A stretch of 64,000 nt of DNA from an uncultured Burkholderiales bacterium (GTDB lineage: Bacteria; Pseudomonadota; Gammaproteobacteria; Burkholderiales; Burkholderiaceae_C). The translations under genes were made by a program, and so were the position numbers. Positions 46,067-57,096 of the stretch are shown here, piece by piece. The stretch is taken from contig CALMYH010000107.1 in the NCBI GenBank assembly GCA_937873395.1, positions 18,117 to 82,116 of the forward strand, read 5' to 3'. Under the pieces are notes generated by a model. It did no database searches, was not told the origin of the DNA, and was given only the letters and a program-made list of their open reading frames with translations. Each line of letters opens with the position of its first letter. The stretch's first letter is position 1.

Positions 46067-48469
46067 ATGAACGAGGCCGCCACCGCGCCCCTGGTGGGGC
46101 CATCCCCATCGAACAGCCAGACCCAGGGCAGACCCGCCGACGACGGGATTTGGGTGACGGGGCTGGGGCAGCATCGGGGGCCGCTGACGGTGACCGACAG
46201 CTTCGCCGTGCTTGATGACCCGGTGGAGCAGCGCCAGTTCACCGAGGTCGAGGAGCTGGACGGACAGAGCTGCGCTCGCTCTGTGCTGATGGTGCAGGGC
46301 ATGTACTGCGCGGCCTGTGCCGACACCGTGGAGGCCGCTCTGGAGGGCGTGCCCGGGGTCCGGTCGGCGCAGGTGCATGCCGCCACGCGGCGCTTGACGC
46401 TCCAGTGGGATCCCGCTGCAACCCGCATGTCGGAACTGGCCCAGCGGGTCGGACGCACCGGCTACCGCCTGCTGCCCATGCAGGAAGCGCTTTCCATCAG
46501 CCAACGGATGGCCGAGACGAGACAGGCGCTCTGGAGGCTGTTCGTGGCGGGTTTCTGCATGATGCAGGTCATGATGTATGCATGGCCCGAGTACGTCACC
46601 GAACCCGGTGACATCCCGGCCGACATCCTGCAGTTGCTGCGCTGGGCCAGCTGGGTGATCAGCCTGCCGGTGGTCTTTTTCTCCAGTGGTCCCTTCTTCA
46701 GCAATGCCTGGCGCGACCTCAAGCTGCGGCGGATCGGCATGGACACGCCGGTGTCCGTGGGCATTCTGGTGACCTTTCTGGTCAGCTCGGCTGCCACCTT
46801 CGACCCCTCCGGTCCCTGGGGCGAAGAGGTCTGGTTCGACTCGCTGACCATGTTCGTATTCTTTTTGCTGGGTGGCCGCTACCTGGAATTCAAGGCGCGC
46901 GACCGCACCGCCGGGGCACTGGACAGCCTGATGAACCGCCTGCCCGAAGTCTGCGACCGGCGCAAGGACGATGGCAGCTTCGAGCCGGTGTCGGTGCGTC
47001 GCCTGGTGGTTGGGGACACGGTGCGCATGCAGGCGGGCCAGGCCTTCCCCGGCGACGGCGAGGTGCTCAGCGAGTCGGCCACGGTCGATGAAGCCTTGCT
47101 GACCGGCGAGTCCCATCCGGTGCTGCGCGAGCGTGGCCAGACCGTGGTGGCGGGCAGCTTCAACCTGGCCGGGCCGGTGCAGGTGAAGCTGCAGCGCCTG
47201 GGCAAGGACACCCGTTTTGCCCAGATCGTGTCGCTCATGGAGCAGGCGTCGACCGAAAAGCCGCGTCTGGCCATTCTGGCCGACCGCATCGCCTCGCCCT
47301 TCCTGGTGCTGGTCATGCTCTCGGCCGCATTTGCCTTCTGGTACTGGTGGCAGATCGACCACACCAAGGCCTTTGCGGTGGCCGTGGCGGTGCTCATCGT
47401 GACCTGTCCGTGTGCGCTGGCGCTGGCCACGCCGGCGGGCATGCTGGCTTCGGCCGGGTCCCTGGCCCGGCGCGGCATCCTGGTGCGGCGCCTGCAGGCT
47501 TTTGAAACCCTGGCCGGTGTGCAGGCCGTCATATTCGACAAGACCGGTACGCTGACGCACGACCGGCTGGAGTTGCGCAGCGTGCAGACCCGTGACGGCT
47601 GTGACCGCTCTCAGGTCCTGGCCTTGGCCCGTGCCCTGGCCGAAGGATCGCTGCACCCGGTCTCCCGGGCTCTGGTGCAGGCCGGCGAGGCTGCTACCTG
47701 GCCCACCGGGGTGGCGGGCCTGGTCACCGACAGCCTGCGAGAACTGCCCGGGCAGGGCATGCAGGCCCGGCTGCAGGACGGCGGCCTGCTCAAGCTCGGG
47801 TCGGCGGCTTTCTGCGGCCTGGCCGTGCCGGAAGAAGCCATGGCGGAAGGTGCACCACGCGTCTGGCTGGCCGACGACCGTGGCTGGCTCGCCACGTTCG
47901 AGTTGAAGGAAGGGCTGCGAGAAGACGCCCGGGCGACGGTGCAGGCACTGCAGGCCATGGGCTTGCAGACCTGGCTGCTGTCCGGGGACCGCGAAGCCGC
48001 CGCGCAGGTGGTCGGGCAGGAGCTGGGTATGGATGCGGTCATCGCCGGGGCCAGCCCCGAGCACAAACTGGCCGAGGTCATGCGACTGCAGGGGCAGGGC
48101 CAACGGATCGCCATGGTGGGCGATGGTCTCAACGACGGCCCTGTGCTGGCACGGGCCGACACCTCGTTTGCCCTCGGGCATGCAGCGGCACTGGCCCAGG
48201 CGCAGTCCGACTACGTCATCCAGGGTGGGCGCCTCATGGATGTGGTCAGCACCCTGCGACAGGCGCGCCAGACCATGCGCATCGTGCGACAGAACCTCAT
48301 CTGGGCCGCCAGCTACAACGCCATCAGCGTGCCCATGGCCCTGGTGGGCTGGATGCCGCCCTGGGCCGCTGGCCTGGGCATGGCCTTGAGCTCGTTTCTG
48401 GTGATCGGTAACGCCTTGCGCCTGTCGTCGAAGGACACCATCAGCCCCACGCCCCAGCCGGCCGCCTGA
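46067..48469 (+). CDS. ccoI: Copper-transporting P1B-type ATPase CcoI (FixI), cbb3 oxidase assembly
   Basis: This pump of about 800 residues exports copper for assembly of the CuB site of cbb3 oxidase. It has an N-terminal heavy-metal domain ([14 protein letters not shown]), the membrane CPC motif ([13 protein letters not shown]), the phosphorylation site [10 protein letters not shown], and [12 protein letters not shown]. The start is uncertain: ATG at 46067 is taken because an upstream ATG at 46037 lies before the transcription start predicted from the FNR box. The N-terminal 65 residues before the metal domain lack a recognisable motif. ccoS follows after 33 bases. Confidence 0.93.
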   Translation: MNEAATAPLVGPSPSNSQTQGRPADDGIWVTGLGQHRGPLTVTDSFAVLDDPVEQRQFTEVEELDGQSCARSVLMVQGMYCAACADTVEAALEGVPGVRSAQVHAATRRLTLQWDPAATRMSELAQRVGRTGYRLLPMQEALSISQRMAETRQALWRLFVAGFCMMQVMMYAWPEYVTEPGDIPADILQLLRWASWVISLPVVFFSSGPFFSNAWRDLKLRRIGMDTPVSVGILVTFLVSSAATFDPSGPWGEEVWFDSLTMFVFFLLGGRYLEFKARDRTAGALDSLMNRLPEVCDRRKDDGSFEPVSVRRLVVGDTVRMQAGQAFPGDGEVLSESATVDEALLTGESHPVLRERGQTVVAGSFNLAGPVQVKLQRLGKDTRFAQIVSLMEQASTEKPRLAILADRIASPFLVLVMLSAAFAFWYWWQIDHTKAFAVAVAVLIVTCPCALALATPAGMLASAGSLARRGILVRRLQAFETLAGVQAVIFDKTGTLTHDRLELRSVQTRDGCDRSQVLALARALAEGSLHPVSRALVQAGEAATWPTGVAGLVTDSLRELPGQGMQARLQDGGLLKLGSAAFCGLAVPEEAMAEGAPRVWLADDRGWLATFELKEGLREDARATVQALQAMGLQTWLLSGDREAAAQVVGQELGMDAVIAGASPEHKLAEVMRLQGQGQRIAMVGDGLNDGPVLARADTSFALGHAAALAQAQSDYVIQGGRLMDVVSTLRQARQTMRIVRQNLIWAASYNAISVPMALVGWMPPWAAGLGMALSSFLVIGNALRLSSKDTISPTPQPAA

Positions 48470-48502
48470 GCGGTGGCCTCGGAATTCCCACGGAGATACC
48501 CC

Positions 48503-48640
48503 ATGGAAATCGTCTACCTTCTCATTCCCCTGTCCGTGGTGCTGGTGTTTGCCATCATTGGCCTGTTCTGGTGGGCTCTGCAAGCGGGGCAGTTCGACAA
48601 CATCGAACGCGAGGGCGAGCGCATTCTCAAGGGCGATTGA
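48503..48640 (+). CDS. ccoS: cbb3-type cytochrome oxidase assembly protein CcoS
   Basis: This is a 45-residue single-helix protein, [20 protein letters not shown] then [20 protein letters not shown] and a short charged end. Family members are about 45-60 residues and are needed for cofactor insertion into cbb3 oxidase. CGGAGA lies six bases before the ATG. It sits between ccoI and ccoN, as usual. Its stop codon is part of the FNR box at 48637. Confidence 0.93.
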   Translation: MEIVYLLIPLSVVLVFAIIGLFWWALQAGQFDNIEREGERILKGD

Positions 48641-48650
48641 CTTAAGTCAA
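48637..48650. promoter_or_regulatory. FNR/ANR box of the ccoNOQP operon, overlapping the ccoS stop codon
   Basis: TTGACTTAAGTCAA is a perfect palindrome. Its second to fourth bases are the TGA stop of ccoS. Its centre is 64 bases before the ccoN ATG, so an FNR-activated start at +41.5 would leave a leader of about 22 bases. Confidence 0.88.
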
Positions 48651-48707
48651 GGCGGCCGGAAGCCGCCGAACAGACACTCGCCCAGTGACATTCACGAGGA
48701 GTTCTTT

Positions 48708-50153
<1,446 letters not shown>

Positions 50154-50166
50154 GGAGAAGAACAAC

Positions 50167-50787
50167 ATGGCTAGCAATCAGAAACCGACCGGACACGCCC
50201 GGATCGAGACCAGCAACTTCCTGATGATCGTCCTCATCACCCTGGTGGTGGCGGTGGGCGGTCTGGTGGAAATCGTGCCCCTCTTCTTCCAGAAGTCGAC
50301 GACCCAGCCGATCGAAGGCCTCAAGCCCTACAGTGCCCTGCAATTGGCCGGTCGCGATGTCTACGTCAAAGAAGGCTGCTACAACTGCCATTCGCAGATG
50401 ATCCGCCCCTTCCATGCCGAGACCCTGCGCTACGGTCCTTACTCGGTGGCCGGTGAATTCGTGTATGACCGGCCCTTCCAGTGGGGTTCCAAGCGCACGG
50501 GTCCTGACCTGCACAGGGTGGGCGGACGTTACAGCGACGAATGGCATCGCATCCACCTGATCAACCCGCGCGATCTGGTGCCCGAGTCCAACATGCCGGC
50601 CTACCCGTGGCTGGAGAAGAAACAGGTGAATGCCGAGGGCATGCCCAAACGCATGCAGGTGCTGCGCACCCTGGGTGCTCCCTACACGGACGAAGAAATC
50701 GCCGCTTCGGTGGACGAGGTCAGGGGCAAGACCGAAATGGATGCGCTGATTGCCTACCTCCAGGTGCTGGGCACCGCCCGTCGGTAA
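50167..50787 (+). CDS. ccoO: cbb3-type cytochrome c oxidase subunit II (monoheme cytochrome c)
   Basis: This 206-residue subunit has one N-terminal membrane helix ([20 protein letters not shown]) and one heme c site, [13 protein letters not shown], with a distal Met ligand probably in [10 protein letters not shown]. It passes electrons from CcoP to CcoN. GAGGAGAAG precedes the ATG; 13 bases separate it from ccoN. Confidence 0.98.
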   Translation: MASNQKPTGHARIETSNFLMIVLITLVVAVGGLVEIVPLFFQKSTTQPIEGLKPYSALQLAGRDVYVKEGCYNCHSQMIRPFHAETLRYGPYSVAGEFVYDRPFQWGSKRTGPDLHRVGGRYSDEWHRIHLINPRDLVPESNMPAYPWLEKKQVNAEGMPKRMQVLRTLGAPYTDEEIAASVDEVRGKTEMDALIAYLQVLGTARR

Positions 50788-50802
50788 GCCGCAGGAGGAC
50801 CC

Positions 50803-50940
50803 ATGGACATCAACGATCTGCGCGCCATCGTGACGACGGTCAGCCTGCTGGTCTTCGTCGGCATCGTGGTCTGGGCCTGGTCGAAGAAGAACCAGGCCGA
50901 CTTTGACGAGGCGGCCCGGCTGCCTTTCAAGGACGACTAA
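50803..50940 (+). CDS. ccoQ: cbb3-type oxidase subunit CcoQ
   Basis: This is a 45-residue membrane protein, beginning MDINDLRAIVTTVSLLVFVG with one helix, then WAWSKKNQADFDEAARLPF. This matches CcoQ/FixQ, which stabilises the oxidase complex. GCAGGAGG lies upstream of the ATG, and the gene fills the gap between ccoO and ccoP. Confidence 0.94.
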   Translation: MDINDLRAIVTTVSLLVFVGIVVWAWSKKNQADFDEAARLPFKDD

Positions 50941-50967
50941 CCCGCGGCACGAACCAAGAGAACCATC

Positions 50968-51876
50968 ATGAGCGATTTCACCAGCGACTTCTGGCACCTG
51001 TTCGTGGCAGGCGTCACCCTGATCAGCATCATCGCCTGTGTGGTGCTGCTGTGGATCAGCGGCACCACCAAGGCGTCCACACACGCCGACAACACCACCG
51101 GTCACGTCTGGGACGAAGACCTGAAGGAGATGAACAACCCGCTGCCCAAGTGGTGGGTCTATCTGTTCATCATCACCGTGGTCTTCGGACTCATCTACGG
51201 CGCGCTCTACCCCATGTTCGGCAAATACCAGGGCCTGCTGGGCTGGTCGTCCCACGGTCAGCACGCTGCCGAGGTGCAGAAGATGGAAGAGGCGATTGCT
51301 CCCATCTACGCGCGTTTCAACGACATGACCCCCGAACAGCTGGCCGGCGATGCCCAGGCCAAGGCGATCGGTGAGCGCCTGTTCATGAACTTCTGCGCCC
51401 AGTGCCACGGTTCCGATGCCCGGGGTGCCAAGGGCTTCCCCAACCTGGTCGACGGCGATTGGGCCTGGGGACACAATCCCGAGTCCATCAAGACCACCAT
51501 CACCGAAGGCCGCATGGGCGTGATGCCCCCGATGGCGGCGGCGGTCGGCTCGGCGGAAGACGTGCGCAATCTGGCCCACTTCGTCCTGAGCATGTCCGGC
51601 AGCCCGCATGACAGCGTGCGCGCCACCCTGGGCCGCGACAAATGGGGTGCGTGTGCCGCCTGCCATGGCATGGACGGCACCGGCAACAGTGCCCTGGGTG
51701 CTCCGAACCTGACCAACAATGTCTGGCTGCATGGCTGGGGCGAAGAAGCGATTGTCCGTGCCATCAACAACGGCATCACCAACCAGATGCCCGCCCAGTC
51801 GACCCTGCTCAACGAGTCCCAGATTCATGTCCTGACCGGCTATGTCTGGGGCCTGTCGAACCGGTCCGGTAACTGA
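50968..51876 (+). CDS. ccoP: cbb3-type cytochrome c oxidase subunit III (diheme cytochrome c)
   Basis: This 302-residue subunit takes electrons from soluble cytochromes. It has two N-terminal membrane helices (about 8-30 and 62-84) and two heme c sites, NFCAQCHGSDARG and GACAACHGMDGTG. The two-helix, two-heme form is usual in betaproteobacteria. It ends the ccoNOQP set; ccoG follows 76 bases on. Confidence 0.98.
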   Translation: MSDFTSDFWHLFVAGVTLISIIACVVLLWISGTTKASTHADNTTGHVWDEDLKEMNNPLPKWWVYLFIITVVFGLIYGALYPMFGKYQGLLGWSSHGQHAAEVQKMEEAIAPIYARFNDMTPEQLAGDAQAKAIGERLFMNFCAQCHGSDARGAKGFPNLVDGDWAWGHNPESIKTTITEGRMGVMPPMAAAVGSAEDVRNLAHFVLSMSGSPHDSVRATLGRDKWGACAACHGMDGTGNSALGAPNLTNNVWLHGWGEEAIVRAINNGITNQMPAQSTLLNESQIHVLTGYVWGLSNRSGN

Positions 51877-51952
51877 AACCTTAGGGTCAGCGATCTGAGG
51901 ACGTGGCTGCCCTGAACGGGCGGCCACCGCCTTTTTCCGCCACCCATTGAAC

Positions 51953-53428
51953 ATGCCTGTGAACACCCCCGCCCCCGAGAATCCCTCCAAAGCTTCGCCA
52001 GGGTCGGCGCGTGCCACCGAGCCGCCGGCAGCCCCCCCGGGTGATGACGAGGTGCTGATTTCCCTCTACGCGTCGCGGCAGAAGATCTATCCGCGCTCGG
52101 TCTCCGGCCTGTTTTCCCAGTGGCGCTGGATCACCGTCTGGATCACGCAGCTGGTGTTCTATGGTCTGCCGTGGCTTGAGTGGAACGCGCGTCAGGCTGT
52201 GCTGTTCGATCTTGAGGCCAGGCGGTTCTACATCTTCGGCCTGGTCCTGTATCCGCAGGACTTCATCTACCTGACGGGACTGCTGGTCATTTCTGCCTTG
52301 GCCCTGTTCCTTTTCACGGCGGTGGCCGGGCGCCTGTGGTGCGGGTACGCCTGCCCGCAAACCGTCTACACCGAGATTTTCCTCTGGATCGAGAAGCAGG
52401 TTGAAGGTGACCGTGCGGCCCGCATGCGCCTGGACAAGGCGGCCCTGTCGACCGGCAAAGTCGGCAAGAAATGGCTCAAACACGCCCTGTGGGTGTTGTT
52501 TGCCCTCTGGACCGGCTTCACCTTTGTCGGTTATTTCACCCCCATTCGTGAACTCGGCGCGCTGACGCTGGCCGGTGCGCTGGGCCCCTGGCAGACCTTC
52601 TGGATCCTCTTCTACGGATTTGCCACCTACGGCAACGCCGGTTTCATGCGCGAGCAGGTGTGCAAGTACATGTGTCCCTATGCGCGCTTCCAGAGTGCGA
52701 TGTTCGACAGGGACACCATGATCGTCACCTACGACGAAGAACGGGGTGAGCCCCGGGGTGCCCGCTCGAAGAAGGCCGATCCGGCCGCACTCAATCTTGG
52801 TCACTGCATCGACTGCACCCTGTGTGTGCAGGTGTGCCCGACCGGCATCGACATCCGCAAGGGCTTGCAGTACGAATGCATCGGCTGCGGCGCCTGCGCC
52901 GACGTCTGTGACGAGGTGATGGACAAGGTCGGATATCCGCGCGGGCTCGTGAAGTATTCGACACAGAACGGCATGAAGCAGGGCTGGAGCCGGGCCCAGA
53001 TGATTCGCCGCGCCTTGCGTCCCCGTGTGCTGGTCTATTCCGGCATCCTGCTGGCCATCACGATCGCAGTCTTCACCAGTCTGTTCCTGCGCGTGCCACT
53101 CAAGGTCGATGTCATCCGGGACCGGGGTGCACTGGCGCGCATGGTCGATCAGGGACGGATCGAAAACGTGTTCCGGCTCCAGATCATGAACGCCACCGAA
53201 GAGACCCAGCGCTACGCGATCTCCGTCTCAGGCTTGCCAGGCATCACGCTCGCATCGGACAATGTCATTGAGGTTTTGCCGACGGAAGTCCGTGCGGCGG
53301 CCGTTCGCGTGCAGATTCCCCCGGATGCTGCCCAGCCCGGCTCGCACTCTATCGTGTTCGAAATCCGGTCCACCGGCGAGCGTGTCCACCAGGTGTCCGA
53401 GAAGGCCGCTTTCCTCGTGCCGCGCTGA
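51953..53428 (+). CDS. ccoG: Cytochrome c oxidase accessory protein CcoG (FixG)
   Basis: This 491-residue membrane iron-sulfur protein is linked to copper reduction in cbb3 assembly. It shows several helices, a polyferredoxin region with CIDCTLCVQVCP and CIGCGACADVCD, additional Cys pairs (WCGYACPQ, CKYMCPY), and a C-terminal Ig-like domain (FRLQIMNATEETQRYAISV). ATG 51953 is taken as start; a TTG two codons upstream is possible. No strong ribosome site is seen. Confidence 0.95.
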   Translation: MPVNTPAPENPSKASPGSARATEPPAAPPGDDEVLISLYASRQKIYPRSVSGLFSQWRWITVWITQLVFYGLPWLEWNARQAVLFDLEARRFYIFGLVLYPQDFIYLTGLLVISALALFLFTAVAGRLWCGYACPQTVYTEIFLWIEKQVEGDRAARMRLDKAALSTGKVGKKWLKHALWVLFALWTGFTFVGYFTPIRELGALTLAGALGPWQTFWILFYGFATYGNAGFMREQVCKYMCPYARFQSAMFDRDTMIVTYDEERGEPRGARSKKADPAALNLGHCIDCTLCVQVCPTGIDIRKGLQYECIGCGACADVCDEVMDKVGYPRGLVKYSTQNGMKQGWSRAQMIRRALRPRVLVYSGILLAITIAVFTSLFLRVPLKVDVIRDRGALARMVDQGRIENVFRLQIMNATEETQRYAISVSGLPGITLASDNVIEVLPTEVRAAAVRVQIPPDAAQPGSHSIVFEIRSTGERVHQVSEKAAFLVPR

Positions 53429-53461
53429 CCGGTCCCCATCAATGTCCCTCAAGGAGAAGCC

Positions 53462-53767
53462 ATGAACACCGCCACTCTCGACTCTTCAGCCCCGCAGGTG
53501 CCCGTTCCCTGGTGGCGGGTGCCCCACATGTGGCTGGTGCTCGGCCTGCTCTTGTCGGCCGTCATCGGCAGCACGACCGCAGCCGTCATCGCCGTGAAGG
53601 TCATGGGCAACGACCCCGTTCTGGACAAGGCTGCCTACGAGCGCGACCTCAAGAGCATTCCGGACCACCTGCAGGGCGAGGAACGCATGGAAGCCCTGAT
53701 CAAGCTCCAGCCGGCCCGTCAGGCGCGCAACAATGCGGCTTCGCCGGTCATCCTCAAGGCCGACTGA
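53462..53767 (+). CDS. ccoH: CcoH/FixH-like cbb3 assembly protein (short form)
   Basis: This 101-residue protein has one membrane helix (MWLVLGLLLSAVIGSTTAAV) followed by a periplasmic part with DPVLDKAAYERDL, resembling the start of FixH domains. FixH proteins are often 150-170 residues, so this is a short form. It begins 33 bases after ccoG, with AAGGAGAAG before its ATG, which supports the assignment. Confidence 0.72.
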   Translation: MNTATLDSSAPQVPVPWWRVPHMWLVLGLLLSAVIGSTTAAVIAVKVMGNDPVLDKAAYERDLKSIPDHLQGEERMEALIKLQPARQARNNAASPVILKAD

Positions 53768-53795
53768 TTCCTCTGGCATTCAAGGAGACGGGCCC

Positions 53796-54089
53796 ATGTG
53801 GACCCAGCGATTGATGTGGATAGCCTGGCCAGCCTTTCTGGTGGCCGCGGTGCTTGAGATGCTGGTGTTTGCGCTGGTCGACCCGAGCGACCTTCATTGG
53901 GCCGGTGCTCCGCTCGACTGGTCAAGGCAGGCGGTCTACACCGTCGCCTTCTTCGTGTTCTGGTTTCTCGCCATGGCATCGAGCGCGCTCACCACACTCC
54001 TGTCCATGTCGCCCTTCGAGGTGAACCGGTGTCCGGTGCCGCCCGAAGAGCGACCTGCCGGCTGTGCGCGCGAGGGCAACTGCCGCTGA
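53796..54089 (+). CDS. Uncharacterised two-helix membrane protein with Cys-containing tail, cco cluster
   Basis: This 97-residue protein has two membrane helices (about 5-25 and 45-68). Its short tail reads NRCPVPPEERPAGCAREGNC, with three Cys in about 20 residues. It follows ccoH by 28 bases with AAGGAGA before the ATG, so it is part of the cco operon. I do not recognise a named family. The Cys tail and position suggest a role in copper or redox steps of oxidase assembly, but this is inference. It ends 12 bases from the convergent fnr stop. Confidence 0.8.
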   Translation: MWTQRLMWIAWPAFLVAAVLEMLVFALVDPSDLHWAGAPLDWSRQAVYTVAFFVFWFLAMASSALTTLLSMSPFEVNRCPVPPEERPAGCAREGNCR

Positions 54090-54101
54090 ACGTGCGCTTC
54101 C

Positions 54102-54821
54102 TCAGCGGCAGGTTTGCGGATTGACGATCTGCTTGAGGCTGTCGGTGTCCTTGATGTGGACGTACCGCTGCTTGACCTCGATGATGCCTTCCTCGACAAA
54201 CTTGGAGAAAGTCCGGCTGACCGTCTCCAGTTTCATGCCCAGGTAGCTGCCGATCTCCTCGCGCGTCATCCGCAGGATGAGCTCCGATTGAGAGAACCCG
54301 CGCGCGTGCAGTCGCTGCACCAGGTTCAACAGAAAGGCCGCCAGCCGTTCCTCGGCGCGCATGGAGCCCAGCAGCAGCATCACCGAATGGTCACGCACGA
54401 TCTCGCGGCTCATGATCTTGTGCACATGGTGCTGCAAGGTGGTGAACTCGCGCGACAGCTGCTCCACCTGATCGAATGGCATCACGCACACCTCGGCATC
54501 CTCCAGGGCGATCGCATCGCAGGAGTGGTGGTCGCTCACGATGCCGTCCAGACCGATGATTTCTCCGGTCATCTGGAAGCCCGTGACCTGGTCGCGGCCA
54601 TCCGCGGTGGTCACACAGGTCTTGAAGAATCCCGATCGGACGGCGTAAAGAGAAGTGAACTTGTCTCCGGTGCTGAACAGGGCGGTACCGCGCTTGATCC
54701 GTCGGCGCGAGGAAATCACGCTGTCGAGCTTGTGCATTTCGTCCGGATTGAGGCCCATGGGAAGGCAGAGCTCCCGCAGGTTGCAACTCGAACAGGCGAC
54801 CTTGATGCTGTGAACGTCCAT
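54102..54821 (-). CDS. fnr: FNR-type oxygen-sensing transcriptional regulator
   Basis: This 239-residue CRP-family regulator has the N-terminal cluster Cys at 10, 13 and 19 (VACSSCNLRELCLP) and a fourth at 101 (HHSCDAIALED), the arrangement that holds an oxygen-labile 4Fe-4S cluster. The recognition helix contains LETVSRTFSKF, with the Glu and Ser-Arg that read TTGA half sites. It can therefore bind the three palindromes noted here. It is convergent with the cco operon and divergent from hemN. Confidence 0.96.
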   Translation of the reverse strand: MDVHSIKVACSSCNLRELCLPMGLNPDEMHKLDSVISSRRRIKRGTALFSTGDKFTSLYAVRSGFFKTCVTTADGRDQVTGFQMTGEIIGLDGIVSDHHSCDAIALEDAEVCVMPFDQVEQLSREFTTLQHHVHKIMSREIVRDHSVMLLLGSMRAEERLAAFLLNLVQRLHARGFSQSELILRMTREEIGSYLGMKLETVSRTFSKFVEEGIIEVKQRYVHIKDTDSLKQIVNPQTCR

Positions 54822-54921
54822 AAAAACACCGGAAAAACCGTGGCTAGCTTAACCGATGGCAGCCCCCTGTGTCGAGAAAGCCCGGAGCGGCACCGTTTTC
54901 CCGGGCCGGGCGATCCTGCCC

Positions 54922-54935
54922 TTGACAAAGATCAA
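54922..54935. promoter_or_regulatory. FNR/ANR box upstream of hemN
   Basis: TTGACAAAGATCAA fits TTGAN-N4-NTCAA. Its centre lies 60 bases before the hemN GTG and about 107 bases from the fnr start, so it most likely activates hemN and might also affect fnr. Confidence 0.8.
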
Positions 54936-54988
54936 AGGCCGTCTCCAGCCCCTGGTGCACATTTGGCTGTCCGATTGGAGATGCATCA

Positions 54989-56368
54989 GTGAGTCACGTC
55001 ATTCCGAGCGAACTGCTCAAGCGCTACGACATTCCGGGTCCCAGGTACACGTCCTACCCCACGGCTGACCGGTTCGTCGAAGCCTTCACCGACCAGGACT
55101 ATGTGCAGGCGCTGGAGCAGCGTCGGGCCGGATCGATGGCCCTGCCGCTGTCCCTGTACGTGCACATCCCGTTCTGCGAGTCGGTCTGCTATTACTGCGC
55201 CTGCAACAAGGTCATCACCAAACACCACGAACGCGCCGCCGAGTACCTGCGCTACCTCTCGCGCGAAGTCGAGCTGCAGGTACAGCATTTCGGGCAAGGG
55301 CACAACGTCTCCCAGTTGCATCTGGGAGGGGGAACTCCCACCTTTCTGTCCGACACCGAACTCGAAGACCTGATGAGCATGATCCGCCGGCACTTCACCC
55401 TGGTGCCGGGAGGGGAATATTCGATCGAGGTCGACCCCAGGACGGTGACCGACCAGCGCCTGCAGACACTGGCCCGGCTGGGCTTCAACCGGCTGAGCTT
55501 CGGCGTCCAGGACTTCGACCCGGCCGTCCAGAAAGCCGTGCACCGCATCCAGCCGGCCGAACAGGTGTTCGCGCTGGTCGAGACGGCGCGCAAGATCGGT
55601 TTCGAGTCGGTCAACGTCGACCTGATCTACGGGCTTCCGCTGCAGACCCCGGAATCCTTTGCCCGCACATTGGCGCAGGTCAACCAGTTGCGTCCCGACC
55701 GCATCGCCTTGTACGCGTATGCGCACCTGCCGTCCCGTTTCAAGCCGCAGAGGCGCATCGTGGCGGCCGAGTTGCCCAGCGGCGGGGACAAGCTGGCCAT
55801 GCTGGCCGCTTCTCTGGACGCGTTGATCGAGGCCGGCTACGTCTATGTGGGCATGGACCATTTTGCGCTGCCCGACGATGCGCTGGCGGTGGCCAAGCGC
55901 CAGGGGCGCCTGCACCGCAATTTCCAGGGTTACAGCACGCAGCCTGACTGCGACCTGATTGCCCTGGGGGTCTCTGCCATCGGTCGCATCGGCGCCACCT
56001 ACAGCCAGAATGCCAAGACCCTCGATGAATACTACGATGCCCTGGACCAGGGGCGCTTGCCCATCGTGCGCGGTCTGGCACTGACCCGTGACGACCTGCT
56101 GCGCCGCTCGGTCATCATGGCCATCATGTGCCAGGGTCAACTGCAGTACGAATCGATCGAGTTGGGGCACCTGATCGATTTCCGGACCTACTTCGCCCGC
56201 GAGCTGGATGTCCTGGCTGGCATGGCCGAGCAGGGGCTGGTGCGGTTGACCGACTCCGGTATCGAGGTCACGGCCACGGGCTGGTACCTGGTGCGTGCGA
56301 TAGCCATGGTGTTCGACAAGAACCTGCAGGTCGACCTGGACCGGGCACGGTTCTCCAAGATCATCTGA
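54989..56368 (+). CDS. hemN: Oxygen-independent coproporphyrinogen III oxidase
   Basis: This 459-residue radical SAM enzyme makes protoporphyrinogen IX without oxygen. The cluster motif is PFCESVCYYCACNK, Cys63, 67 and 70 with the extra Cys72 of true HemN. LHLGGGTPTFL and YGLPLQTPESF also fit. The start is GTG at 54989 with GGAG eight bases upstream. An FNR box precedes it. It supplies heme for cbb3 oxidase when oxygen is low. Confidence 0.97.
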   Translation: MSHVIPSELLKRYDIPGPRYTSYPTADRFVEAFTDQDYVQALEQRRAGSMALPLSLYVHIPFCESVCYYCACNKVITKHHERAAEYLRYLSREVELQVQHFGQGHNVSQLHLGGGTPTFLSDTELEDLMSMIRRHFTLVPGGEYSIEVDPRTVTDQRLQTLARLGFNRLSFGVQDFDPAVQKAVHRIQPAEQVFALVETARKIGFESVNVDLIYGLPLQTPESFARTLAQVNQLRPDRIALYAYAHLPSRFKPQRRIVAAELPSGGDKLAMLAASLDALIEAGYVYVGMDHFALPDDALAVAKRQGRLHRNFQGYSTQPDCDLIALGVSAIGRIGATYSQNAKTLDEYYDALDQGRLPIVRGLALTRDDLLRRSVIMAIMCQGQLQYESIELGHLIDFRTYFARELDVLAGMAEQGLVRLTDSGIEVTATGWYLVRAIAMVFDKNLQVDLDRARFSKII

Positions 56369-56424
56369 TTCTGTCCGAGATGTTCTTTCCGGCCCCGTTC
56401 CCGACCGGCTGCTAGAGTCGCGAC

Positions 56425-57096
56425 ATGCAGAACTCGATGGCGGTGGCGGCCCTTGTGATGGGCCTGGTGGGCGGCCCCCACTGCGTGGCCATGTGCGGTG
56501 CTGCTTGCGCCGGCATCAGCCGGGCGGCCGGCCAGCGCAGCGGACTGGCCCTGCTGAGCTTCCAGGCCAGCCGCATGCTCGGTTATGCGCTCTTCGGTGC
56601 TTTTGCTGCCGGGTCTGTGCAAGGCCTGGCCTGGCTGGGCACCAACACCTCGGTGATACGTCCCCTGTGGACCATGGTGCATGTCGCCGCCCTGCTGCTG
56701 GGCCTGGCCCTGATCTGGTACGCCAGGCAGCCGGCCTGGATCGAGACCCTGGGCCAGGGCATCTGGCGCAAGGCGCGACCTGCGCTCACCCGCATGGGCA
56801 GCCGCGCACCGGTTTTCCTCGGCATGGCCTGGGCACTGATGCCTTGCGGCCTGCTGTACTCGGCGCTGCTGGTGGCGTCGCTGTCGGCCGATGCCCTTGA
56901 TGGCGCCATCATCATGGCCCTGTTCTCGCTGGGCACCTCGGTTTCCCTGACGGCCGGGCCGTGGCTGCTGTTGCGCCTGAATCAGGCCCGCTCGGGAGGC
57001 TGGGGCATCCGCCTGGGCGGCCTGGCCCTGGCGCTCACTTCCGGGTGGGCCCTGTGGATGGGCATCACCAACCCGACCGGTCTCTGGTGCGCCTGA
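56425..57096 (+). CDS. Sulfite exporter TauE/SafE-like membrane protein (cco-linked)
   Basis: This 223-residue protein has about six membrane helices. It begins with LVMGLVGGPHCVAMCGAACA, a His and Cys motif, and has WALMPCGLLYSALLVASLS, a form of the family often found near cbb3 oxidase genes and distantly like DsbD membrane parts. It starts 56 bases after hemN and is probably in the same transcript. A role in copper or reductant handling is possible; sulfite export is not implied by the context. Confidence 0.82.
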   Translation: MQNSMAVAALVMGLVGGPHCVAMCGAACAGISRAAGQRSGLALLSFQASRMLGYALFGAFAAGSVQGLAWLGTNTSVIRPLWTMVHVAALLLGLALIWYARQPAWIETLGQGIWRKARPALTRMGSRAPVFLGMAWALMPCGLLYSALLVASLSADALDGAIIMALFSLGTSVSLTAGPWLLLRLNQARSGGWGIRLGGLALALTSGWALWMGITNPTGLWCA

